DNA of 64,000 nt, taken from positions 385,673 through 449,672 of the forward strand of contig NW_003314311.1 in NCBI RefSeq assembly GCF_000143415.4, read 5' to 3'. The notes below the pieces were generated by a model, which saw only the letters and a program-made list of their open reading frames with translations, searched no databases and had not been told where the DNA came from. The position numbers and the translations under genes were made by a program. Positions 19,683 to 31,134 of this stretch are shown here, piece by piece (the stretch's first letter is position 1; every line of letters starts with the position of its first letter). The DNA is from Selaginella moellendorffii. Taxonomy: Eukaryota > Streptophyta > Lycopodiopsida > Selaginellales > Selaginellaceae.

Positions 19683-22600
19683 AATATGTCTTAGGGAGTA
19701 CTATACAATGAGATTGGGCAACTAGTCTTGTTGCATACGCAGAGATGAAACGATGATCCGAGTGGGTACACGTTTGGGTGTAAAGGCTTTGCAATCGTTC
19801 CTTGGGTATGGATTTGGTTACCTTGTTGTACCTTATGATGTGAGCTTGCTCTTGGGCTTATAGGATGGATTGAATTGTTCCATTTAGCATGAGTTTGAGC
19901 TTGGGCTCGTGAGTGAGGCACATTAGCAACTCAAGGTTACACTTTGAGTTAGTAGGTTTAATGTTAGCCTATCATTGGTTCCATGAGTTGTTCTTTGTAC
20001 CATAAGTGAAAATAAACCTTCTCTGGGTTTGCTATGAGTGGCAAATAGGCTGGTCCGTAGCTATTTTAGCACGGCACTAGTGGATCCTTCCTAGGCATGG
20101 TTACAAGTGGATCAATCAAGATTGTAGGGATTAGTCTATTGGTTCAAGTAGTCATTGCCGTGCTCTCTCATAAACTTTTCTTAGATTTGACTGAAGGCAG
20201 TGCGAACGCAAGCTTAAGGTTTAGTCAAAGTTAAGAACGAAAAGAGAGTCATTAGGGAAGAAGGATCAAACACGTAAATCATCTTCTCTTTTTGGAAAGA
20301 TGATTTGCAACGAAGTGTGACTCATTGCTCGTGTTTATATTATGCAATCAAGAGTCCCTACCCTAATGCATCTTGGAGATGATGGTCTTACAAATAGTGA
20401 GTTATGGGATGGATAGTGGTGAAACGCTAAACCATTTTGTCTATGCTTACTATTGAAGACTTGGGTTGCAATGCTCGATTCTTTTCCAGGGAACCTTACT
20501 ATTGCTCCTTGAATGGCTTGGTGTTGGATTAATTTTGAGTTTGGTCGAAAAGAGAATGGCATGAGTTTGTCTATGTTGTGAACAAAAGTTAGTGGTGCTG
20601 AGTGTTGTAAATCTCTATCAGTGGAGTGTGGCATTTATGTTGCATTTTGTCGAATCGAGTTTGCACTTGATACTCACATAAACCTTTGAAGTAATGACAT
20701 AGACATCGCTCGTGGTGTTGTTCAATTGATGATCAAGTCATTGTGATTTCTATATCATATCCATGTGATAATGAGCAATGTGTTTACGAAGTTGCTTGGT
20801 TAGACGATAATCAACCCCAGAGTGGTTGATAGTGAAGCTAGTTTACTTGCACGTAATAGCATTATAGTAGCTTTGACTGGATTCTCGATGGTGATCCATT
20901 ATGCTAAGCTTAAGTTGGTTCCTTGTTCCTTGAGGGTTTGCCTATAAGGTATTGGAAAAGGGTTGCAACATTCATTTGCTATAGCTCATCAGTTGATCCG
21001 TTAACACTTGGAGTAAATTGTTGGATGGAGAAGATGTGTAGTGGAGGCATTGACATCACTAGCATTTGTGTTAGTGGAAGTGGCATTGTTGTTTCAAGTG
21101 ATGAGGATTTTCCTCAGAGCTTGATTTTCTATGTCATTTTTTTTGTTAGTGTTTGGGCTTCACATTGTATCTTGAAGGTGATTGAAGAAGAGTGTTAGTG
21201 CAATATGGATATCTGAAGATGTGGTCTTCGTGATCAAGCCTTGGATGTTCACTTTGTATTTTACGGATGTCAATGTTGGATATCGGAAGTATGGGCAAAG
21301 ATGTTCAATGCTTAAGCATATTGTTGGATCATGGGAATTTGTGTTGAGGTGAACCTATGTGAAGTTGTTAGTAAGAGGAAGTTGGTTGAGTCTTGGAAGT
21401 TTGTATTCCTAAACTGAGAGTCATTCTTTCTCTGAGATGGAAAATTTTCCACTAATTTTCTTAAGCTTTTCCAATGGCTAATCTGTTAGTCACTTTGTCT
21501 AAAAACCATTTCATTTTCGTAAGCCAATACAAACTAGTGAAGAGGTTGGAATTGACTTCTGTTGGCTTAGATCTTAGTAAGTAGTTTGTATGATACAGCC
21601 CGAAAGGGATGCTAACTTTTGGGGCTAAGGCAATTGAGTTGGATAGAGTTTGGAGTTGATGTAGAAAAGTGGCTGTTGCACTTTTCTAGAAAGGTGACCC
21701 TTGTGCCTTTCTTCTGTAGTATTATGCTTGGTGATAGGTTGCACCTTGCATTTCGTTACACTCTATGAGAGTAGTGAGCTCTCACTGATCTTGATTTGGT
21801 CTTGGTAGCTTTGCACCTTGACTGAGGATAGTGATGTCCAACTTTGTTGTTTAAGGTTAAAATGTTGGTACCTGTACTATAGCTTTGTTTATGAGGAGGC
21901 TGTGTACCAATATGAGTCCATTTCATGGTCTTCACTTTAGTTTTGACTAAGTGTTGGTCATGTATAGTTAGCCTCTTCAAGGCATGCTCAGAGCTATTAA
22001 CTAGATGTGTTGGTGAGCTTATCGCGGTTGAGTTGGATTTGAGTGGTCATTTAGTTTGTGCTTGTCCATGAACCTTTATCTCAGACCTGGGGTATTACGT
22101 TCATGTTGAACAAGTATATGACTCAATAATATGAGTTTAGTGTTGGGTCTTGTGAAGGCAAGTTGAAAGGGTGATTGTTAGTTGCTTTGCGACTAGTGAT
22201 TGCTTGTAAACTTTGTTAACGACTATTGACACTTGCTTCACTCGATGAAGATTTAGCAGTGATGGGTTTACTTTACCGGATGGTGTTGCGGAGGATCATG
22301 TCTTTAGACTTATATGGTTTTTCTATATTGGTATGTTGACTCTACCTTCATCAATATCATTTGGTTACGTTTAGTCCGTGGTGTTGGATTCCATGGAGTC
22401 TTGGGTGTAGTGAATCACTCCTTGATTATGTGTTATCTGTAACTGAGTTTTGCTGAAGGATTAGTCTTGGATACTGACTAAAGTATCTTCGACTTTGGTT
22501 AGCTTGGTTGCAAGAGAGTTTTGAGTGGTGATTCACTCTTGCTTTCTTTTAGCTTTGTTATGGTGTTGATGGCACTGAAGTGATGCTTTGTCATTGATAT

Positions 22601-24665
22601 TGTTGATATTGAGATTCAAGTGAAATAAGATGTCTCTCTATAGGATTGATATTGAGTTTCATTAGTCTCGATGAAAATAATGTTGATGATTTGGCTATAG
22701 CTTTGTGTTGTTAGCATTCGTGCATTTGTTAGTTAGCAACTATATTAACGTTCAAATGAACTGAGTGGCAAGTTTGAGTTAGTTGTGTTCTAGACAAGAT
22801 TATTTAGTAGGGGTTGAGCTTTGGCTTTTCCTTGAAAAGTGATTTAGCTATGGACAATGCTAACTTTACGAGATGAAGAGTTAGTGATTGGTATTGAAGT
22901 GATTGAATCCTTATTGGATTTCAATTAGGATATATCAATCATTGACGATTCTTCTTATGCTTGTTATAAAGTGCGTTACGTTGCTATAAATGGATTCATG
23001 GAGGATCGATTAGATGATCACTTGTTGAGCATAACTTCATTATGCTTAGCTTTTGGATTGATGCAGATAGGCTCTTCATTAGCTTTGGCATTATGAAGTT
23101 TGACTTATGAATGTATTGAGGAAGATATTGTGGGTTGCACCATGATTTCTTCAATAGCATTGAAGTTAGTTTATGTAGGACTCGTGATCATTGCTAGGCA
23201 TGACTTGGCTATAGACTTCTTTGAGCTTTTGGTTCTTGAGTTTCCATGCTCATTGTTCCATTTGTTTGAAGTTGTTGTTGGGGAAGGCATTTTGGCTCAT
23301 TAGCTTCAATGTTGAAGTTAGTATTTGCATATGGCAATCATTGGTGATGATTGACTATCATCTAGGATAGTTGATTGTCCTTGTCAAAAAGGTTTTGCTT
23401 GATTATTGTTGATATAGACTAAGTTGCTGTTCTTTGGGATGGTAAATTCTTTCTTCAACGATGATTATACATCTTTTTATTGATGGGATGATTGATAATC
23501 TTTTATGATGGTTAGTTATTTTCTTTGATAACTTATAGCTTTTCACAATACTACATGTTGTTTATAGTTTGCTCTAGATTGGTCTCTAGGGTTTGAGACA
23601 TTAGTAGGATGTTGCTGACACTTGCTTAGGCAATTTGAGTTCCTTAGTGTTGTTGGCTGAGATCTATTCGGATTGACTAATGTGATAATTGGCATGAATA
23701 AGTGTTTGTTGGTCTTGCCACATTCATTCTGTTCTGTTGATTATTGTTTGAGTTAGTTTCGATAGATTAGAATGTTATTTCCTTCAGGTGATACATTCGC
23801 GAGTATTTTGCTTGTCAGTCAATGATATTTTGTGTTTTTTGAATTATCTTTAGTAAGTTGTTTGGCATACTGTCTGCCATCTTCAATAGTTCAATGCTAT
23901 CATTGAGTTTTTTTGATGATATGCTGACTATTGAATTTTTTTGGATGGTGAATCCTATATTTTTCAATGATAGTGATCTTGGTGGTTCCTATCCTATAAT
24001 ACTAGTTTATCGGATGATAACTTACTTGGAATACTTTCATGTTCTCATGTAAGATTTATTCACTGATAATTACGACTCTAAGATATCATTGTTTATGACT
24101 TTGATATTGTCCATCTATTGATCTTTGAGTTTGGGCCAGTATAGGCAAACTAGCTTCGGCACTTCGTGTGGATGTTGAAATCTCTAGTCATGGGGTAGCT
24201 ACTGTCGACTGGTCACATAACTCGCTTCTCTGTTAATGTTCCTTATTCCGTTAAAAGGGCGTGACCGTGTAAACAACTCTACCTGCCTGTTTATAGTAGT
24301 CTATTTAAACCTTACTGACGGGTTTGGTTTCTTTGCTCATGAGGGTTGGGGCCTCTGGCTTCTCTCTCTATGTCCTTGCAAGCAGAGGCGTATCACACTT
24401 TTGTAAGCTGGGTGACACCCAGAGCAACAAGGGTGGCACCCAGAGTAGCAAGGGTGGCTAACTCTGTTAGTCATTTCCTTGTCGGCGACGGCCGGGAGGT
24501 GTCTGAGCTGGTAGCACATCCGTATTAGACAAAGAGGTTCCCTCCTAACTCATTTAAGTTGGTGCATTTCTCACATGGTGTGAATACAGTGAACTTTTTC
24601 TTGAGTTGTTTCCTTGGTGGTATTCTAGACTCAAGTATGCATCGACGAGGATGTCGATCTTCTCT
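19683..24665 (+). other. Non-coding internal region of the LARD-like element
   Basis: Five kilobases with no recognisable protein motif in any frame. The plus strand is conspicuously rich in T and G. The longest ORFs (for example 20923-21198) show no family pattern. I see no RNA gene or tandem repeat in it. Conserved packaging or dimer signals may be present but cannot be named from sequence alone. Confidence 0.75.
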
Positions 24666-24677
24666 AGGGGGGGAGAG
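24666..24677 (+). other. Polypurine tract of the LARD-like element
   Basis: AGGGGGGGAGAG directly precedes TGTTGCGAATGTGAC, the first bases of the 3' LTR. Confidence 0.88.
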
Positions 24678-25772
24678 TGTTGCGAATGTGACTTTGGGTA
24701 TCGAAAGCTACTTGTCGACCAGTCCTTATGGACACTTTTACCTTACTACCACGATGGCAGGATATCGGTATTGCTAGACCCTTTATTAGTCCCTCTTGTG
24801 CTAGTGGAATTAACTAGGCATTTCGAGTGTACTTAGACCGGACGAGCATAAGGACGGAATTCCTACGTGTTATTAGCTAAGCATACTTAGCCTGGTAAAG
24901 AGTTCCCGTCTCGTCATGTCATGCACTGGCTAGTGATAAAAACCCTCGCATATTGAGATTAGTCCCTCAATATCTCTGGATGATAGCTTACCGTGTTTGC
25001 CAAACACCCTTGCTATCATGCCCTTTGTGTTAGTCTCATTTCGGTCCCAAATGCTAATTATGGAAAGTGCCTAGATTTGCTCATTTTGCATATCTACGGA
25101 ATGTAGAGATTGTCTTGAACACAATGGTGTTCGTATTGTGTCCAAATTTGCAATCTAACTCCATTCCATATTTAGTAAGTTTCAAGCTTGTCCCAGAGAC
25201 TAACTCATAATATTAAGGGAGGCTTGGGGTAAAAGCCCAAAGCATGTGTTCCTCAAGGGGGGGGGCTATAGGGGGTTCCAAATGTATAGTAGGGATAGTG
25301 GGTAGGTTGGGTATAGTCGACCAATCTGAGGCATAGTCTAGCTCCCGCTTGTGTGCCTGTCTTTGTTCTGTGTCCAGCTTGGGTCTAAGCCCAAGTTCCA
25401 CACCATGCTAACTGGTGGAATACCCATGTCCTCGCGTTAGGCCACCGGTATGCCGAAATAGCGCCAGACTCCGTTTGGCTCCGTTTTGCATGTTGGTCCT
25501 GGCATTGGGATGCTGGTTACTCTAGGACTGTTCCAAGTCACTCCGAGCTCCTGTCCCTTCGCTCCTTGGGCTTTATGCTCGGGAGTTGCTACGTGGTTTG
25601 GTTCCGTCACTCCTTGGCTTCGTGCTTGGGAGTTTGGCACCGTTCCTTCGTTTAGTGGCCCAAGGCCCTAAACCTCGGGTTTTTATGGACACATGGCATG
25701 TGACATGTGGCATCTGTCACGTGGCACAAAGAGGGTTTATGTTCCGCAAGGGTCAAAACCACGTGCGCTACA
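24678..25772 (+). repeat. 3' LTR, family 1 (1095 bp)
   Basis: Starts TGTTGCGAATG and ends GCGCTACA, followed by the target duplication CCTTC. The G-tract here is only 9 bases, followed by CTATAGGGGG. The 36-bp palindromic piece of the 5' LTR is absent. Confidence 0.92.
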
Positions 25773-28461
25773 CCTTCCTAGGTATATGGTGTATGATGCC
25801 CCACAAAGGATGGGGAGGATCGTAAGATCCAAGTATGAGAAAAGTGGGTATCTCATTGGTGGCAGAATGTGCCCCATGAAGGATGGGGAGGATCGTAAGA
25901 TCCAAGTATAAGAACAGTGGGTATTTTATGAGTGGCAGAATGTGCCATGCTAAAGTCATGGGAAAGAGTTTCCCAGAAGAAAACAATTTTGACACAAAGT
26001 TGTGCATAAATTCTATGGTGTAGTGCTAATGGATAGTTGGCATAAGAGACAATCGTATTGGTTTTGGCAAAGACCTAGACACAAGTAAGAAGTGTCATAG
26101 AGGTAGGCTCATAGAGCCAATAGTGTGAAAACACCAAATGTAGCAAGGCGTGCTGCTTTGAGGTCATGTTGGCAGGTTTTTGAGAACCCCTTCCAAAGGA
26201 ATCTCAATGGAAATGGGAATGGCATAGCTTAAGCTAAAAGGCATGCTGTTAGAGTGTGGTGACCCAAATAATGATGGAGGTGTGGAAGCACTAGTAATGA
26301 ATTGTAGGACTTAACAACTATGAGGTAACTAAGCAAAAGGTGCAAAATAATTTATTAAACTGGCAGAAGATAACTACCTAAGACTCTTTTATTGGGATAA
26401 AGAAGTTGGATATACCCTTATGGGGGATAAATTTCTTATGTTGCAATATAATAAGTCAATGTTGTAAAGGGAATGTTCATTGTCAAAAAAGGCCATCATT
26501 AGGACATTTAAGCACTCTAGAACACCAAGAGGGGTGTTTGTGTCATAAGTGCAATGAATAAGGCCCAAGGGACAGTCCCTAGCGAATGATGGATAGAAAG
26601 TGCTATCCAAACGTCCAAGGTTGCAGAAACGGGAAAAATCTCTCTACCTGAATTAGACGAAATCAAAAAGGGGTTTTGGCAAGGCTAATGATGGGCATAT
26701 AAAGGCCCATGAGTAGCAATGTTAATCCCAGTGTGTGGGATTACAAGGTGAGCATACCCAGATTGAGGAACCACTCCCTAGGCTATCGAGTAGATTCATC
26801 CCTATGAATACTTGCTAAGGCATGGTAGAAAGTGCAAAGCTATCCTCTTAGTCTGGAGGAGAATAATTGAAGAAAACATATGAGGCTAAAAAATAAAGTA
26901 GTAAAGGGATGTAATCGAACTATGAGAATCGAAGAGCATAATCAAGGGTGGTTATGCAAGTTAGGAGTGGAGAATCAAATGGGTGCTTGAGCGGGTTATT
27001 ATTAACGACCGCGATGCCATGAAAAGTCTAAAATGTGAAATTATCCATATTAGACTATATGGTGATTAGGGAGCTTGCAAAAAGGAGAAGCCTTAGCAAG
27101 CTAAGGAACAAAGTTCCTTGAAGGTTCCCAAAGACAATTCTAGGTAAATAAGTACCTAGAAAGCCAAGTGTAGATGGTTCCTAGAGCGCACGGAATTGGA
27201 GTGGCGCAGTAGAAGCGTGGTCTTGAAGCTTGTCATGAGGCGAGGCTACCAAAGTTGGGGAAATAGTTCCTGAGTGTTCAAAGAAAGGGCTTTGAACGAA
27301 AATCGATGGTTAAGGACTTTCACGCTTATGCGTGAACCATGTTATGGTGGCCAAATGACTTGCTAGATGAGACTAACAAGTCGGGGGAACAAATACCGTA
27401 GTTGAAGGTGTTGCCTTCAAAAAGAGTGGCCATGGGGCCAAGTATGGAGAAGTCCATACATGATCACAGATATGTCAAGTGAGAGGACTTGGCAGTGCGG
27501 AGCAATTAGGTTCTTAAGTTATGATTTGTAGCATGCTTTAACTATAAGTTGGTGCACTAGCATGGGGAGTCACACCAGACATTTTGGATGATGCCTTTCA
27601 TAAATGCATATACAGAGGTTGGGTTCGAGTCCCGACCCTTTAGTGCTTGGGTTTGAGTCCCAAATCACTAGGTGTGGTGATGGTTTGGAATATGAGGACA
27701 CTCATTTTTCTGGTGGTCATAGACTCTCAGTGAGGAGATTGGTTTAGGCACACCACCAAGCAAGGGATGCTTCGGAGTTGTGATGCACGGTTAAATTGCT
27801 TAGTGTGGCTCGGCATATCTAACTTGAACACTTTGGTGCGAGTGGCACCAAGGACGTGGTGAATGAGATAGGGATACCTAATCTCAGTTGCTATAGACCC
27901 TTGGCCGTAAGGGCTGGCTTGGGTGCACCGCCAAGTGTGGGGGATGCCCCCGGGGTCATGGTCAACAACTTGAAGGTTTAGAAGACCAAATACCTCTTGG
28001 CAACTTTGTTAAGATGCCAAGGTGAGATCACTAGGTGATCTTGTGGCTTTCTTATTGGCTAAGGAATGAAGTTCCTGGTTCAAAGTGTTGATTTGAACTG
28101 TTTATGATGGTGTGGCTTGGTCAAGATGACCAACTAAGAAGAGCACCTAAGGGAAATAAGTTGTGTCCATGCAATAGCATAGTGAGTCCGAGGAAAGTAG
28201 TCTCTCTAAAAGACCCATGGGAGGGTCACTAAATTGGGCTATGAATAAAGCCATAGCAGAAAATGATAAAAAGACATATTAAGGGTAAACACCTTCTAGA
28301 CTTGGCAAACAAAGTCTTTGCTATAAAACCAAAAGGATACATCGAGAATGAAGGTAGCAATCCTTGGTTCCTATGGCTCTTTTTTTAGCCATTAGTCTTT
28401 TGCTCTTATCCTTTGATAGTTGCACCCAACAACATTGTTTTGTTTTGCTAATAGTGGTCTT

Positions 28462-28565
28462 CCAACACATTAGTGTTCCTGGCCTAACTTTGCCTTTTGG
28501 ATTCTTTCCCATGATTCGAAAAGAATCCAAAACGCAAAGTTAGGCCAAGAACACTAATGTGTTGG
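28462..28565. repeat. Long near-perfect hairpin (46-bp stem)
   Basis: The left arm 28462-28507 (CCAACACATTAGTGTTCCTG...) pairs with the right arm 28519-28565 with two mismatches and at most one bulged base, around a loop of about 11 bases. It could be a foldback repeat or a hairpin RNA precursor. No TIR or target duplication typical of a MITE was recognised. Confidence 0.8.
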
Positions 28566-28590
28566 GGGCTAACGAATTGTGGGAAAGGCA

Positions 28591-29012
28591 AGGTGAACTT
28601 CCTAGAATGGGGAAATGGAATTGCACAATATGTGCAATGCAAGGTGTCAGAGACATCTAGGAAATTGACTTCAAGAAGTCAAAAATAAAAGTTCTAAAGT
28701 GCAAAGGTTATATCGATGGATTCTCAATTGTTCCGATTTGGCGAAAGTGGAAACTCCAAAGGAGGGAGCGGTAAGGTAGCCAAATGATATGGCTATGGAC
28801 AACCCTAGCACAAATTATAATAACTGGAACTTAGTGCCTAAAGAAGCACGAAATAGAAGAGAGGATAATGATGCCCTCAAGTAGAGAACTTCCTAGGATG
28901 GGGAAGTGGAGTTGCACAACATGTGCAATGCAAGGTGTCGGAGACACCTAAAAAATTGACTTCAAGAAGTCAAAAGTAAAAGTTTTAAAGTGCAAAGGTT
29001 ATATTGATGGAA
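28591..29012 (+). repeat. Direct duplication of about 128 bp
   Basis: Blocks 28591-28720 and 28884-29012 share about 90 percent of bases, including TTGCACAA(T/C)ATGTGCAATGC and ATTGACTTCAAGAAGTC. The unit contains two short palindromes (TGCACA..TGTGCA and GACTTC..GAAGTC). Spacing is about 293 bp. Confidence 0.8.
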
Positions 29013-29310
29013 ATTGAGACTACTTGAAAGGAGTTATGGGATTGAGATAGAGACAGTGTTTCTAACAGGTTTAGCGAGAACTAAACCAATAAAAGGAGAG
29101 AACCACTACAAGTGGTTCAATCAATCGCTAAGTTGGAGAGACTATCCTCCTTAGAGGATGAGTAAGGTATGGTGAGCCTTTGGTATCAAACCATTGACAA
29201 ATATTAGCGAGGTGCCAAGAATGGAAAGGGTAATATATGTTGGTATTACTTTATAAAATGATTTATCATTTGATGAGGACATTGAACTTCGTTTATGGGT
29301 GGTGGAGTTA

Positions 29311-31050
29311 TGAGACATAAAATCCCTAGGCCCCAAAGTGGAGCTGAAAGGGTGCCACATGGTAGTGGTTGAAGCGAAAGCCAAATGAATGTAACATATT
29401 TGGACTAAAAGCTCTGACTTGAAAGGTTGAAAGCGGGAGTGGAACTCCCAATGAAGTGCTCGAGGAACAAGCGCAAAGCAAGCAATAAATGAGTCTCTAG
29501 AAAAGGGACACGAAAGGACTCGAGATGGAGTCTGAGATGGACCTGAGATGGAGTCCGAGATGGAGTTCAAGATGGAATCCGAGATAGAGTCCGAGAAAGA
29601 CTCGAGATGGAGTCTAAAGTCGAGATCGAGACCGAGACTAGGACCGAGACCAAGACCAAGGCCAAGGTCGAGACCAAGCCAAAACCCGAGTCCGAGTCTG
29701 AGTCTGAGTCCGAGTCCGAGTTCGAGTCTAAGGGGGTGAAAGCCCAAAGCATTTTGAAATGTTGTCCCAAAGTCCCAGACTGTGGAAAGGAAGAGGAGTA
29801 GCCCTTTGGTGTGGTGACCAAGAACACAATCACACAGTGAGGAAGTCCCAGAAGACTATGGGACTTAGTGGTCAAGCTTGTGGGCTTCGATCCAGTGGCA
29901 GTGTTGGCGAACATGGCCATGGGCAGAAAGGGACTCGGTAGGGACCGGAAAAGGGATATTGGGGAAAGCTTTTCCTCATGTCTGCGGGCATCGTAAGGAT
30001 GCTAAGGAGTGGATCTGGGATGATCACTCATTTATGGATGGCTTAGTCTTTGAGAGATGGGACTGTGATGTAGGTGGTGTTAGACTACTGGTGTGACCAA
30101 GGTGAATGGGCATGGCCTTAGCGTAACGGGCTAATATGTCAGTGGTATCTTGGGGTTTCGATTATGGGGTCAGACACGTGGAGCACTTGGACCAAGTGCA
30201 AAGGTTGAGTGGCATAGATGCCATTCTCGGGGCGAGCAAGCCCCAAGTCCTAAGTTGGATTTATGGAGGTTGCGAATGAGACTCCTCCAAGTGGTCAAAG
30301 GTCTAATTAACTGACTAAAGTAGAATGGCAAAATTTAGTTGTTTACAGTGAGGTCTCGAAACCAGTTTTGAACGAACTCTCCAGTGGTCCTTCCAAACTG
30401 ACTTGAAGTTGAGATCGCAACCGAGGGGCCTTGGGTGGGAGTGAGCATGGACTTCGGTAGTGTTAGAGGGGTTACCTAAGGAAGTGCTCAAGAGCAACTC
30501 CCACTCCCAAAAGGGCAACTGATTGCAGTGCTCTTGGCTCATGTGCAGCGGTGCCCCACTTGAATACCTTGTGGCTCATTAGTCCTCGCCCTTCCTAGGG
30601 GCTTGGACCTTTGCTTTGGGATGGAAGTGGGGGGGTAAAGGTACCCATATTGGGCCGTTAGGCCGCGGTGTTTCGCCTCAATGTCCCGAAGTAAGTGTTG
30701 CACCCAAGGCTTAGGATTTAGAGGGTCCCATGATCAAGTTTTGTTGTACCAAGGGATGTTAGGAACTTGGAGGCTTGGTATGCTTAGCTGTTTGTGCCTG
30801 CGGGGAGTGTAGCCGAACCTTAAGTCTAGTCTAACCCGGGGAGGGGGATTGGGAAAGATTTAGGAATCCGTAGATGGATAGCTAACGCTCCGTTGCTCGT
30901 GCAGTGAGTAGTTGAAACCAAGTAGGACCAAGTAGGAGCTGGTACAATAGGTGGGAACCTTGACAAGGGAACTTAGCTAAAGCCAAGGTAGTGTTGGTTG
31001 AATAGACGAGGTAAGCTAGCAAATTGAAAAGGAAAACTTTGTGGCTTACA
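29311..31050 (+). mobile_element. LTR family 2, copy B (1740 bp, 5' LTR position)
   Basis: TGAGACATAAAATCC... to ...GTGGCTTACA, followed after three bases by TGGTATTGGAGCC, a slightly decayed initiator-tRNA primer site, and then by a gag-like frame. That makes it a 5' LTR on the plus strand. It contains a short form of the minisatellite (29515-29733). It is uninterrupted where copy A carries the two insertions, so it shows both empty sites. Confidence 0.85.
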
Positions 31051-31053
31051 ATT

Positions 31054-31066
31054 TGGTATTGGAGCC
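31054..31066 (+). other. Primer binding site of the LTR2 element
   Basis: TGGTATTGGAGCC resembles the initiator Met-tRNA site TGGTATCAGAGCC with two changes. It lies three bases after the LTR end. Confidence 0.7.
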
Positions 31067-31134
31067 TTTTCCTCAGTTTTAGCAAAGGATAGAGGCGAAT
31101 TGCAAAAGCAGGGTGGAAACAAACCAAGGCGAAG

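Larger units (their letters stand above)
18525..25772 (+). mobile_element. Large non-coding LTR retrotransposon (LARD-like), 7.25 kb
   Basis: Complete structure on the plus strand: 5' LTR 18525-19669, primer site TGGTATCAGAG (19672-19682), about 5.0 kb internal region, purine tract AGGGGGGGAGAG (24666-24677), 3' LTR 24678-25772, and a perfect 5-bp target duplication CCTTC (18520-18524 and 25773-25777). The internal region has no gag or pol motif and no ORF above about 100 codons, so the element needed proteins from another element. The LTRs differ mainly by C/T and G/A changes, the pattern left by decay of methylated cytosines, so it is older than the chromovirus. Confidence 0.93.
25778..29310. 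other. Non-coding repeat-rich stretch, possibly internal part of an LTR2 element
   Basis: No coding motif in any frame. It holds a tandem duplication of about 75 bp at 25803-25945 (block GGATGGGGAGGATCGTAAGA twice), a long hairpin at 28462-28565, and a direct duplication at 28591-28720 / 28884-29012. It also holds two related blocks near 27740 and 27910 ('GGnTTnGGnnCACCnCCAAG'). It lies between two LTR2 copies in the same orientation, so it may be the interior of a non-autonomous LTR2 element; this is inference. Confidence 0.5.

Noticed and set aside
19683-24665. Short ORFs in the LARD-like interior as possible genes
   Set aside because: All are below about 100 codons, none shows a motif, and stops occur at random density.
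25803-25945. Tandem GGATGGGGAGGATCGTAAGA blocks as a CRISPR-like array
   Set aside because: Only two copies of a simple duplication of about 75 bp, without spacers, in a plant nuclear context.
27600-27665. Two tRNA T-arm-like pieces (GGGTTCGAGTCCC and GGGTTTGAGTCCC)
   Set aside because: The B-box matches are good, but no acceptor, D or anticodon stems can be built around either. Probably a small local duplication.
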